Shown: positions 24,501 through 34,050 of the stretch, piece after piece
Numbering within the stretch: the stretch's first letter is position 1
Layout of the letters: every line of letters starts with the position of its first letter
Source: Symbiodinium natans
Lineage: Eukaryota; Sar; Dinophyceae; Suessiales; Symbiodiniaceae
DNA: 60,000 nucleotides
Reading direction: 5' to 3'
Assembly: GCA_905221605.1 (NCBI GenBank)
Contig: CAJNDS010002145.1
Location: 378,501 to 438,500, forward strand
The notes under the pieces: generated by a model
What the model was told of the DNA's origin: nothing
Databases searched by the model: none
The model's input: the letters and a program-made list of their open reading frames with translations, nothing else
Made by a program: the position numbers and the translations under genes

Positions 24501-25334
24501 GCATCTGTGACTCATCTGTGACTCAATCTGTGACTCATTGTCAGCGAGTATGAAAATAGTATGAATCACAGTATGAAGAAATGTGAAGAATCAGCTGCAG
24601 CCTGCTTGTAGCCATACGTGTATTCTTTGGTTGCTTCCATTTTGGATAGCTGCAGCGCAACCAAGGACACAATGAAGCCGCCGACATCGGACAACATGTG
24701 CGCCTAAGCGGCCGCCCTAAGCTTCTTCATTCAGTCCGCTCTCCGCGTCACTCCTCAAATTGGCTCTGCTGTGATCCATTGTGCTCCTCGGTTTTTCTCC
24801 AAGTAGCTGCATCTGTAATGACAGCCAATGAGTTGGCCTGGGCCACTGGCATCACTCAGACTGCTAAAGCTACATTTTACAATCCAAAGGTAGCAAACTA
24901 CTATGTGCTTTCAGCTGGCGAGCACGCCACCGACTATCTCAATCAGCATGAAGAACCTGCACAGACACGCGGACGGAGCGGGCGCATGAACAGATGATCG
25001 CATGGTTTCTTGAAACCTGCAGCTCGAAGAAAATGCCAAGGGGCAGAGCCCACAGCACGGCTTTCTGAAGGCGCTGCTCATCATCGAGATAGTCCGACTC
25101 CGACATCTCAGAGGCGTGATGACTATGGCTGTGTCCATCACCGTGGCTGTGGCCATGGTTGCCATGCCCATCGCCGTTGCCATGCCCATGGCCGTCGCCG
25201 TGCCCATGGCCGTTGCCGTGCTCATGCCCGCCGCCATGCCCATGGCCGTCGCCATGGCCATGGCCACGATGTTCATCCATCAGGGGCCGCTCCAAGTCGT
25301 GGCCATGTCCATGGTCACCGTCGTGGCCACCCAT
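18000..25334 (-). CDS. CDF/ZnT-family zinc transporter, at least 17 exons
   Basis: Cation diffusion facilitator: a membrane Zn/H+ antiporter moving zinc out of the cytosol. Exon 1 (25021-25334) starts MGGHDGDHGHGH and has a long HGHGDGHG-type region. Later exons, phases closing: 24920-24956; 24808-24837; 24602-24703 (AHMLSDVGGFIVSLVAL); 24416-24484; 23860-23912 (PQPVNGQLM); 23740-23784; 23453-23534 (HVIGD); 22629-22715; 21943-21961 (ADPLCT); 21192-21236; 20921-20959; 20760-20824; 20619-20690 (IHDLHVWKLG); 20508-20546; 20338-20391 (GIGHSTFQME). The last, 18000-18157, ends in HGHSHDHEHDHEHGHEH and a stop. TM2 HxxxD and TM5 HVIGD supply the two-His/two-Asp zinc site known in ZnTs. Exon 17 is one phase off exon 16, so one small exon is probably missing. 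About 436 residues. Donors are mostly GC. A CTGCAG just before the first exon could be the leader trans-splice site. Confidence 0.92.
19443..20240 (+). CDS. open frame antisense to the last transporter intron
   Basis: A 265-codon frame from ATG to stop lies on the plus strand inside the 2.2-kb last intron of the zinc transporter gene. Its end is basic and helical (NRVREKRIKKANMLAQHA). In a second frame a 60-codon piece at 19594-19776 (YYDPFWQERVLRILQEL) also looks like protein. The two cannot both be the main product without splicing. No family is recognised, and chance cannot be excluded. Confidence 0.2.
   Translation: MDVSSRAMRNTRLGRGTTSTTGPEEVGLGSEIAEAINCIYCLSIRWRMNCIGSIDDGGQSQECLLHEFSCSLHSVGARASLPRVPIQTLLRPFLARASAAYPARTGYWPAVDLWPLPDRRRLSQPLAYVPRMESHLQGVRTFHLLSTQTFRHHLSDEGFVRSERSKRSEQECICTRHEDMERHGDRKMSTPVESTKRNELLNRVREKRIKKANMLAQHAQSPHPCSSSTSLLLEDHPLRSTYINHDSADIIGPWCCDDIVEQMKC
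21486..21545. repeat. poly(G) run, about 60 bases
   Basis: A nearly pure G run on the plus strand broken by a single A, inside a transporter intron between exons 11 and 10. The minus strand therefore carries poly(C) in the pre-mRNA. The poly-Gly and poly-Pro frames across it are artefacts. Confidence 0.95.
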
Positions 25335-26468
25335 CGCCGCATCTGCCGTCGAACTGCAGAAATCTGCGAAATTTGAGCCCAGCAGATTCAACGAATCGAG
25401 ATTTGGGTCAGATTTTGTTGGGAACGTGGAAAAATGTCCAGCTGCATGAGAAGAGGTTCTGCAGTAATATTCGCTGTTGCCATCATACAAGCTCCTACAG
25501 TGAGGTCATGCTCGAATGCTCCATAAACCCAGCGTCTACTATATCTGAAACTGAACTTGGACTTGGCAAATCTCCAAGTTACACACCTCTCTAGCACAAG
25601 ACACAAGCCGTTCAGCGAGAGAACGCATTCATCAGCACGGACATTCAGCAAGCTCTCTGGCATACGTGGACCTTTTGCCTCTATTTAATTACACCGGATG
25701 ATGTCACCCAGCAAGGGGCCGATCTCAGGCAAACGGATCATCGAAGACAAAATGCAGCACATATAGACACTATAATATGTACAGTGACTCAGCATGCAGA
25801 GGCAGGTGCCCGAGCGGCACTCAGTCCCAGCACGGCACAGTTCCTACATGTTCCTACATGTTCCTACATGTTCCTACATGTTACTACACTGCTGCTTCGG
25901 ACATCCATGCAGCGCCGCAGCGTGCTGACTGACCAACTTTGTACGAAGTGTCCAATTCGGCCTGCCGCAGTCACTGCAAAGAAACAGCCAAGCCAGACAC
26001 TTCCGAAAAGCGCTCGACATTCTGCAGTGTGCCAACGCAGAAGGGCGCACGGAACATGTGACCATGCTTTCACGTGCAGGAGTCTGTTGCTGATTTGGCG
26101 TTTTCTCGCAACGCTGCCGACAGAACACTAGAAGTTATTCTTCCTTGCGTCTGTGCCTGAGTCGTCGTTGCTCTCAGTGAGTCATGAACCAGGCCTCAGA
26201 ACCACCGAGGAGCACCGAGGCCAGAGGATGGTACAGGCAACAAGTGGCTCTGGTAAAGAAACACCGGGGTGGCCGGGGCCGTTCGGGGCCTTGCAGGCCT
26301 GAAAAGCTCGTGGAAAAACCAGCCAGGCTGCTCGAGGTTCCGGGAGCTCTTAGGGGATACCTCTGAATCCGCCGACCCCGCTGTTGGGTCGAGTGCCGGG
26401 GAATGCCAAGTGGTGCGCCAACCCCCACTGCCCCTCCACGCACCACCCTCTGCTCCTCTTCTTCGTTC
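25335..26468. other. intergenic region upstream of the zinc transporter
   Basis: No gene resolved. The segment just upstream of the transporter start (25354-25700) presumably holds its promoter; no TATA box is evident, as is usual in dinoflagellates. A 10-bp tandem repeat lies at 25842-25888. A candidate leader-acceptor, pyrimidine-rich and ending TTTCTGCAG on the minus strand, sits at 25354-25362. Confidence 0.4.
25842..25888. repeat. 10-bp tandem repeat TTCCTACATG
   Basis: Four head-to-tail copies, the last followed by a diverged TTACTACA. No function is visible. Confidence 0.85.
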
Positions 26469-26580
26469 CACCCCCCACCCACCCCCCACCCACCCCCACA
26501 CCGACCCCCACCCACCCCCACACCCACCCACACCCACACCCCCACACCCACCCCCACACCCACCCACACCCACACCCACC
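26469..26580. repeat. CCCACA/CCCACC-type simple repeat
   Basis: About 110 bases of C-rich pentamer and hexamer repeats (CCCAC, CCCACA). The other strand is G-rich with evenly spaced GGG runs, so G-quadruplexes are possible. Open frames on both strands (Pro/His/Thr or Gly/Val/Trp) are repeat artefacts. Confidence 0.95.
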
Positions 26581-26739
26581 CATATTTTTCTGCGTTTTTG
26601 GAGGGCCGCCAAACGCCCTGGAGGGCTTGATGCGTGACCCGGCGCGCATCAGCAACCCTGCTTTTTGACATTGGGCGAACATGCGAAAAAAGACCCAAAA
26701 AAAAAACATATACCTCAACGTTTGGGGTACCGACACCTC

Positions 26740-27385
26740 AACAGGGGCGAGCATCATGAGCATCAGCGACAGGCCTCCGGGGCCACAGGAGGGCCCGGGC
26801 GCCTCAACAAAGCCAGAAAACATCGTAAATACCGTGTTTTTCACCTTGTTTTGGGGCACTGCCGCGCCTCCACGGTGAGCATCATTGACACCCACGGTTT
26901 CGGGGGGGTCAGCCGACGCTCACGATGCGCACCCACGGGTGAGCATCATGAGCCCTTCATTTCTCCAGGGCCCTCGGGTGGAAAAATACCGTGTTTTTTG
27001 CGTGTTGCGCGAAAAACTGTTCAAAAACTCCTCGTTATGGCTGCCGTGTATGAACGCAGCGCCAACCGTGCGCACGTCGCGTAGGTTGGCGCTGCTCCAA
27101 GGGCAGCTCCCTGAAGCTCCGGGGGGTTGGGGGCGGGCGACAGCGGCCAAGGCATCCAAAAACAAGGGGTCTAGCCACCTGTTCGCCCGCGGGCCCAGGC
27201 CGCTGATGCTCATGATGCTCGCCTGGGCGTGGGAGGGAGGGCCGGGAACAGAAAAAGGAGCGCAACCTCGGAGAAAACGTGTTTTTTTGTCGGGAAAAGC
27301 TGGGTTTCGTCGTTCTTTCGGATGTGTGTTTCGCGACTTTCGGCCCCCGCCCCCACGCCGCTGATGCCAATGATGCTGTTGCGCG
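26740..27385. repeat. dispersed motif family GAGCATCATGAGCATC
   Basis: A GC-rich region in which GAGCATCATGAGCATC-like blocks recur at about 26750, 26876, 26938 (direct) and 27199, 27358 (inverted). Between them are blocks such as GCCTCCGGGGCC and AAAAACCGTGTTTTT-like AT runs. The block itself is partly palindromic (GATGCTCATGATGCTC). It looks like a cluster of small repeat elements with repeated ends. No transposase was found. Confidence 0.55.
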
Positions 27386-27418
27386 CGCACGAAGAGGATT
27401 ATATACAGGGTTTCGGCT

Positions 27419-28232
27419 GTCGCTTCCTGTTCTTTCTTCTCTTCTGTTTCCTGTTCATTCGTTTTCCTTATTTTTCTTATTCTTTCTTTTCTGGATTCTT
27501 TTCTTCCTCTTTTTCTTCCTCTTTATTTTCTTCTTTCTTTTCTTTTTTTTCTTCCTCTGTCTTTTCTTCCTCTTTCTTTCATTATTCTGTCTTTTCATAT
27601 TTTTATTATTTCTTTTATTCTTCTTTTTCTTCTTCTTATGTTTCTTCTTTTTCTTTTGACTCCTTGGCTTCTTCTCTTTTTTCTTCTTGTTCTTCTTATT
27701 TTTCTTCTTCTTTCTGTTTCTTTTTCTAGTTTTTATTATTCTTTATTTTTCTTTTAGTTATTTTCTTCTTATTCTTCTTCTTTTTATTCTTCTTTCTTTT
27801 CTTATTCTTCTGATTCTTCTTATTTCTTTTATTTCTATTTTTCTTGTTATTGCTTTTCTTCTTTTGTTTGTTCTTCTTATTTTTCTTCTTCTTAGTTTTC
27901 TTCTTATTGTTCTTCTTCTTTCTCTTGTTCTTCTTATTATTCTGTTTATTCCTTTTCTCTTTCTTCTTGTTATTCTTTCCTTTCTTTCTTTCTTCTTCTT
28001 CTTCTTCTGCTTCTTCTTCTTCTTCTTGTTATTGTTCTTCTTCTTTCTTTTCTTGTGCTTCTGTTTCTTCTTCTTTCTTTTCTTCTTACTATTTTTCTTA
28101 TTTCCTTTCTTCTTCTTCTTTTTCTTCTTCTTTCTTTTCTTCTGATTCTTATTCTTTTTCTTCTTCTTTCTCTTCTTCTTCTTCTTCTTATTCCTTTTCC
28201 CTTTCTTCTTGTTCTTCTTCTTTCTTTACTTA
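27419..28232. repeat. 0.8-kb polypyrimidine tract (TTC-rich)
   Basis: Nearly continuous C and T on the plus strand, with irregular TTC, TTTC and TTCTTTT units and occasional A or G. The plus strand reads as Phe/Ser/Leu in every frame and the minus strand as Arg/Lys/Glu; none of this is a gene. Such polypurine-polypyrimidine tracts can form triplexes. Confidence 0.97.
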
Positions 28233-30175
28233 TTACGTCCCGACTCCCTGGCCCTAAACCCAAACTCGAGTTTCAGCTTTCAGACGGCCAGGCCGGCCCG
28301 TGCCGCAAGGCCTTTAGATAACATCTTCATTGGGCCTGAGACCGCTACTGCGGGCAGTGGACAGTCTTTGTGCATCTCTTCCCATCTCTGACTCTGGTTC
28401 GGTTTCCCATGCCGAGGTTCAAACCACGACGATCAAGCCGATGACCAAAGTCCAGAACTGGCGAGCGAGGCATTGTGAGCAATACTTGAGGAGCACGATG
28501 TATCACAAATCTATGTACAGAGCACTGGCTAGTGTACGCACACGTCGTTCTTTTCAACTCGCAACTTGCGCGGCCCTTGTGCTTGATGCAAAACGCGACC
28601 TTGGCAGAAGGTCGTTCAAGAAAGGAAGTACGTGCCGAAACAACGAAGACTCCAAGAATGCTGCTTCACCATGTCGGCTATCTCCGGCTTGTTGGCCTCA
28701 AGACTTTGCGAAAGCCAGAAAAGCCTAGGGCCTAGGCTTCCTTCAGCAGATTATCATGACATGTTGTTCTTCAGCAGAAGAGGCTTCAAGTCGTGTGACC
28801 GTTTGTCCAAAGACTACAAGGTGCGAAATGATCTGACAGAGGTGCACGTCGGCATGCTTCGGCCAAGGCCGTCGCCCTAGAAAGCACGGCGATGGATTGG
28901 CCAATCAATGCGCGGTCAGGATGCATGTGCTGTGACCTGCAGCATCCGGCAATCAATGGCAACCAAATGGCAATCAACCTGCGCAAGAAAGGCTGGATGA
29001 GGCCGGTGCCTGGAGTGCAGAAGGAGGTGCACCACATCTGCCCAAAAGGTCTGCTGCCCCTGCACCGAGACCTGACTTGAGACTTATAAAGCACTGAGAC
29101 AAACAAACATAGCAGTCACTGGCACACCTTGCAATCTGAGTCAGCCGCTAAGGCATCGAAAGACACCATGTCCTTCTTGACTAAGCGGCGAGACATCCTT
29201 GCAAAACTCTAATGCCAATGGCAACTCAGTGACAGCTCAGTCAGGCTGCCATGTGCTGCCATCGATGGAAACTAAGTCGTGGACTGCTCCATCCTGGCAG
29301 CCGGCGCGCTAAGACGTGTTCAGACTCACCGGAGCATTGTTTTGTGCTGGTCTGCCGAGTCTCTGCCCGGCTCTGCCCTACGTTATCTGCTGTCTACTTA
29401 CAATGTTGGCAAGGCCAGTCGCACTAGCCTTCTTGCCTGCTGCACTCGCTGCCGTACCATCGGATGCTGTTCGGCCGCCCCTCCCTGCTCCATCGAAGTA
29501 TGAAAGGATTCGCCCAGCGTTCAGAGATTAGCACCCCCCTCATTCCCACCTCTACTCACTCCAATCCTCTCCACAGCGAAGACCTCCATGGACGCTTTTG
29601 AGTTCTGCCTGACGTGTCCGGCGACCCGTTGGCCTGAATTGGCGGCCTGGGCTTCGAAGCCTTGCACCCAAGGGTCCGAAGACCGAAGACCCCCCCCCCT
29701 CCAAAGAAGCATGTGCTCAGAAGCCCCTCTACTCTCAACTTCCCAAAGCCCCTCCAGACTTGGAGCCCGCACCGGTAAACAAACTGTACAAACTGCCGAT
29801 TATCGTGTCGACACGCCGCGCCTAACAATGTTTAACCGACACTGCATGCAGTCGGATGTATCCGTTCGTCCGAGCCCTACGTGTGTGTGTGTGTGTGGCT
29901 TTTCTGCTGCTGGAGTCCGACAAGTGATGCAAAATTGATATGTGTCCGGTTTTGCATTTCCGGCATGGTACTGTATGTCATTATATGTCGAAGAGCTGGG
30001 TTCACACGAGCCACCTTGCCAAGGCAAATGATGCAACAAGGCCGGGCTCGCAAATCTGAAGCTTTTGACCAAAAGAGACTCTGGCCGCAAGCGAGAAACC
30101 TCGAATCAAACCAGTCAATCGCAGCAAGAAAACACCCTCCCTCGGACTTCTCGAAGAGATCCTGAGCCTGCGGCA
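28233..30175. other. gap, no gene resolved
   Basis: A plus-strand frame of 132 codons at 28330-28728 (NWRARHCEQYLRSTMYH) and another at 28892-29080 (INLRKKGWMRPVPGVQK) look weakly coding but lack supporting splice sites or neighbours. A short (GT)n run lies at 29882-29897 and a C run at 29692-29701. Otherwise nothing was seen. Confidence 0.3.
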
Positions 30176-30800
30176 CCGAATTGAATGTGGCGATGTCTGG
30201 GCGAAGGCCGACAGTCGGCAGGACCTCGGCTTCCAGCGTTACCATGTCCAGCACAGCATCAGAGTCGCATGAGGCTGGAGCGTCCAATGCGAACCACGCA
30301 TTCTTCCGATTCTAGCGATGCAGCCAAGTGACATGTAAGATCTCAAGCGCCTGTTTCCAGCAAAGCGCCTATCAAAGTGTGCACATCGAAAGGGGACATG
30401 CGAGCGCTTCACCTGCTAACAAACGAGAGCCTTCTCGTAAAACTTTGCAGCGGCGTAGCAGAGCATCGCATCGGTGCGGAAACCTGTCTACAACAAAGTC
30501 TTGAGCTCTTCACTGGCGGAGTGTTTTGCTCGTTTCATGTGTGGGCGAATCAATTGTTCAAAAAATGTATTACGGCCAGTGCAACAAGACAAAGATTTCG
30601 ATTGCCATGAATACTCTAAATTGCACTATACGACTGTAGAAGTACTCAAAGTCGTCTTTCTCATTGTATCCCTTCTGCATGACCAATCGAATGACTTTTC
30701 ATCCGGCTGAGGTATCCATCAGATCCCAACAAAAACTATCCAAAAGTTGAACCACTTCTTGAATCACGCACGTCGCAGTCTCCATCAAGGACTTGGGCAC
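30176..30800 (-). CDS. PPR-like multi-exon gene fragment
   Basis: Three minus-strand exons. The exon at about 30176-30315 (AVLDMVTLEAEVLPTVGLRP, followed by DIATFNSV) ends at a GC donor. Its G-x-x-P-D-x-x-T-[FY]-N-x pattern is the signature of a pentatricopeptide repeat, a family that binds organelle RNA. An upstream exon near 30420-30472 (RTDAMLCYAAAKFYEKAL) follows a GTAGACAG acceptor and has a PPR- or TPR-like helix. A further exon near 30705-30795 (ETATCVIQEVVQLLDSF) ends at TCA|GCCGG. Only one full PPR signature is seen, so the family call is tentative. Start and end were not found. Confidence 0.4.
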
Positions 30801-31682
30801 CAAGGAAACCCCCCCATTTACGAACACAATGCTCGTATCGCGGGTTTGGAAGCGCAACCCCCATTTGCAAACACTATAACGGCTTTGAAAAGATTCAGCA
30901 TTTGCTCTAGACGGCATGATGCTCTTCAAAGCGCGCTTGCCCGGCCAGGCAGGGGGCTTGGGCGTTGCGGGTGCAGACCCCCCATTTGCAAACACCCTTC
31001 TCTGGCGCCCCGCCCTTGGCCTCGACCGCCCAGGCCTGTCACCAGGGGCCCCGCCCTGACCCCCAACAGCAGTCCAGGGCAGCCGGAAGGGTCCCCGCCC
31101 TGGCCTATCTCAGGGCCCAATAAACGCATCACGGCTTTGGAAGGTTTCATAGAGCTCTTAAAGCTTAAGGCGGTTCCTCTTGACTGTACGATGTTCTTAC
31201 AAGAGCGCGGATTGGAGCGGCACTGGTGGCAGTTGGAATCAGTTGGAGCTTGTCGCTTTCTGATTGGGGCCTTCGAAACAGGAGTCGGTGTGGGTGGGAA
31301 CCGCGAAAGCACAGAAGCCGACTTCCTCTACATGAGAAACCGAATCAGGCACCGTGTTGTCAGTTCACGCTCCTATGCACACAAAATCACACAAAGCAAG
31401 CATAAGCAAGCTTTGCAGCGAACCTGGTGTTGCAAGCATCATGGCAGCTTTGGGCCACGCAGCCTTCAACATAAGCATGCTCCAAAGCTGCTGGCAGCTG
31501 TCCGACTGTCCATGTTCACGAGGAGGTTGCTTGAAGCTTGCCTGCCACTGACCACCAGGCTGACTAGGATCTCTTTGAACCTGATGCAAGGAGATGGCAG
31601 TAGTAGTTCAGAAGACCTCGCGCTACGAGGGCCTGTGCAATTACAGTCCAGGAGCTTGTTCACAGTCATGCAGCACTGCTAG
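30747..31682 (+). other. 311-codon open frame over repeats, status unclear
   Basis: Open from an ATG to a stop, but its first third runs across three copies of the ATTTGCAAACAC repeat and GC-rich Pro/Arg blocks, which keep frames open by composition. The last two thirds (for example FLIGAFETGVGVGGN, MFTRRLLEACLPLTT) are unique. A minus-strand stretch at 31425-31560 (WQASFKQPPREHGQSD) ending at a GTTCGC donor competes with it. I do not call it a gene. Confidence 0.2.
30815..31000. repeat. dispersed repeat ATTTGCAAACACAATGCTCGC, copies 1-3
   Basis: Copies begin at about 30815, 30862 and 30982, each preceded by a C run (CCCCCC or CCCCCA). The same motif and C-rich lead recur at 45726, 45840, 45962 and 46827. 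This shows a dispersed low-copy family with a conserved core of about 20 bp. Confidence 0.7.
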
Positions 31683-31689
31683 ACCCGCC

Positions 31690-32484
31690 TACTTCTGAAG
31701 GTGGCACAAAACAAACTTTAAAGGGGGATTGGGAGCCTGTAACAGACATAGTGCACGGGAGCCAATATCGGAGAGCTTAGCCACAAAGCCGAGACAGAAA
31801 AAACTCGTACAATGGGGTCGTGGCTGTCAAAGCTCAGAACTTGCTACAAGGCCTTTTGATGGACTTCAGCGGCTTTTGCCACGTGGCAAGTTTGGGTTTG
31901 GAGCCGGTTCAACCACACTCTTGGGGATCGAAATGGATCAAGGTTTGCCGTTCATTACTCTTGTACAGCTCAGGAGCTAGGATCTGCTGGTTACCATTCC
32001 TGCTTTAGGAGCGTGGGCTTGCTAATGTCTGCCCACCTGCATACGAGTCGGATTCCGCATGCCGGAAACAGTCCGAACACTCAGGAAAGAGGTTGTCAGA
32101 GCCTTAATCTCATCTCTATCCGGTCTACTCAGGCATGCAACACTCGCGACACACATCTCAAAGACAGGGTAGGAGACCTCGCAGGCCACACACACACACA
32201 CACACACACACACCCGAAAGGCCTGTGCGGCCTGCGTTGATGTCATTCCCAAACAAGATGGTAATGTGATATGATCAAGCTGCAGAGCAGCTTGCCCCAA
32301 GCATCCTTGGACTTTAACACAACTCTCAAGGCACAGACACAGCAATGTGTAAAAGCCTTCCAGAACCGCCCCCAGCTTGGGTTCCGTGCCGACCAGGCCG
32401 TGGGCCTGCTGCCACCGAAGGACCTCAGCTGAAAAAACCAGAGTGCAAACACGGGCAACATTGCGGCAAACAGATTGCCTTTGT
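31690..32484. other. gap downstream of the PPR gene, with a CA repeat
   Basis: The minus-strand frame at 32022-32828 is open for 268 codons but overlaps the PPR gene out of frame and runs through a (CA)12 repeat at 32188-32213, so it is rejected as a gene. This segment probably holds the 3' untranslated region of the PPR gene. Confidence 0.4.
32188..32213. repeat. (CA)n dinucleotide repeat
   Basis: About 12 perfect CA units on the plus strand. Confidence 0.97.
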
Positions 32485-33933
32485 CTACTGCCACCGTGCC
32501 TCATGCCCCTCTGTGGCCCAGACACAGGCACACGCACTAATTGCCAGATTCTGAGCAGTGATATCCACTTCGATGCCAGCATGACCGAGCACACGCAGAA
32601 CGTGACTCCAGCTGTCCGCTCTTCTGCACGCGGTGGCAACTGCACAGAGCAGTTGCATGTCTGCTTGGAGGCCGTAATCGAAGTAATGGCCCAGTGCTTG
32701 GATCGCCTGTCTCCAAGCAACCGACTCCGCAAAGCTTCGCATGCTAGCCGTGAACACAATGGGCCCAGTAACGCCCACGTCCAGGTCAAATTGCTGCATT
32801 TCCCCAATGATTCCCAGTGCTCCGTCAATCATGCGGTTCTTCAGCAGTGCTCGGGCAGTAGATGCATACCTTCTCGCATCAGGCACGAAATAGCTTTGGC
32901 TCATGTGACGCAGATATGCTAACGTTGAAGCCCAATTGCTGGCGCTATGGCATGCCTCCAAGACCGGGTTGAACGTTCCTTCAACAGGGTGCAGATGCCA
33001 CTTCTCCATAGAGCCCAATAACAATCCAGACCGTTCCCAGCGCGATCCTATTTCACAAGCAACCAATGAAGCCGTGCAAGTCCTCAGACAAGGCCGGAGG
33101 CCATCCTGACTGACCTGCTCCAGCACGGTCAGAGCGCCCGTCCAAGTCCTGCTGCAGCAACATGCGCCCATAACCTTCACGTAAAGAGCGGATGTTGCTG
33201 CAGAAACCCGACGGGCAAGTTGCAGTATCTTCAGGGCACTCAGAGCACAGGACCAGGACCCTGCATGGCGACAGGCCTGTGCTGCTTGTTCAAACGGGCC
33301 ATCAATTTGCATGCTCTCGAGGTGGACGTCCACGCCAATACCAGCCCGGCAAAGGTTCCACAGGAGCTCAAGGCTCCAATCCCAGCGAAGTGATTTGCCG
33401 CATGAGCGCATTGTCGTGCTGTAGTAGGACTGATATGGGCGCATGCCAAACTGCACCAGAAATTCAAAGTAGGCGAGAGCTTGCCTCCAGCGCTGTTCTG
33501 CCCCTATGCCAACGCCAACTTCTTGACGTATCAGGCGATCAGGTGCTTGCTGTAGATTCAGATGAGCGAGGAGCAACACTGTGTTCTCCCAGTTGCTCGC
33601 CCTAATACTTGCGCGGCTTGCCATGTCCACGATGCTTTGTGCATGTTTCTCATAATTTACATCATGACACCGGGCTTCCCCGATCCCACGCAGTGATGTT
33701 AAGCAGCAGCTGGCCGCAGACCAGCGCCGCATGGTGGTATGCAGACGTGCTGCAACAACGTGACGGTAACTTGTGCTTTTCTTGTACTCCTTGCGATCTC
33801 GTCGGAACTCCTGGACTTTGTGCCGCAATTGCGGCCCCGCTTTCCAAACATGTGAAGGCAGCTGGGGCTTGGCATCCCTATGGCGGCCTTGCGCATCCGC
33901 CGCCTGATACGTCTGTCCCGAGCATTGCACCAT
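32485..33933 (-). CDS. pentatricopeptide repeat (PPR) protein, intronless
   Basis: An uninterrupted 482-codon frame. From about residue 95 it is built of repeating 35-residue helical pairs: ASNWENTVLLLAHL, WRQALAYFEFLVQFGMRP, WDWSLELLWNLCRAGIGV, WTGALTVLEQVSQDGLRP, WASTLAYLRHMSQSYFVPD, WRQAIQALGHYFDYGLQAD and WSHVLRVLGHAGIEVD. The pattern W-x-x-[AV]-L-x-x-L, with an acidic or Pro-containing turn, is the usual form of PPR proteins in dinoflagellates and algae. These proteins typically act in plastids or mitochondria on RNA processing, editing or translation. The first 90 residues are basic and hydroxylated and may be a targeting region. The first ATG in frame is used here; the true start may lie up to about 80 codons further in. 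A CCCTGCAG just upstream is a candidate leader acceptor. The exact RNA target is unknown. Confidence 0.85.
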   Translation of the reverse strand: MVQCSGQTYQAADAQGRHRDAKPQLPSHVWKAGPQLRHKVQEFRRDRKEYKKSTSYRHVVAARLHTTMRRWSAASCCLTSLRGIGEARCHDVNYEKHAQSIVDMASRASIRASNWENTVLLLAHLNLQQAPDRLIRQEVGVGIGAEQRWRQALAYFEFLVQFGMRPYQSYYSTTMRSCGKSLRWDWSLELLWNLCRAGIGVDVHLESMQIDGPFEQAAQACRHAGSWSCALSALKILQLARRVSAATSALYVKVMGACCCSRTWTGALTVLEQVSQDGLRPCLRTCTASLVACEIGSRWERSGLLLGSMEKWHLHPVEGTFNPVLEACHSASNWASTLAYLRHMSQSYFVPDARRYASTARALLKNRMIDGALGIIGEMQQFDLDVGVTGPIVFTASMRSFAESVAWRQAIQALGHYFDYGLQADMQLLCAVATACRRADSWSHVLRVLGHAGIEVDITAQNLAISACACVWATEGHEARWQ

Positions 33934-34050
33934 TCCATTGCCGCATGGGAGCAGGCAATGGAAGGGCTCCTCGCTACGCGGTGTTCGCGACTGCAGGGTG
34001 AGCGATGACCCATTTCAGGGCCCGAGGAAGCCAAGAGGCCCCGACTCCAT

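Noticed and set aside
25010-25594. 194-codon Arg/His-rich plus-strand frame
   Set aside because: Antisense of the His-rich first exon of the zinc transporter, which is supported by downstream exons and conserved motifs.
26174-26895. Gly/Val/Trp-rich and Pro/His/Thr-rich frames up to 181 codons
   Set aside because: Caused by the CCCACA repeat.
27229-28321. Phe/Ser/Leu-rich frames resembling membrane proteins, and an Arg-rich frame on the other strand
   Set aside because: Translation of the polypyrimidine tract; open in all frames.
32022-32828. 268-codon minus frame
   Set aside because: Overlaps the PPR gene out of frame and runs through a CA repeat; no motif.
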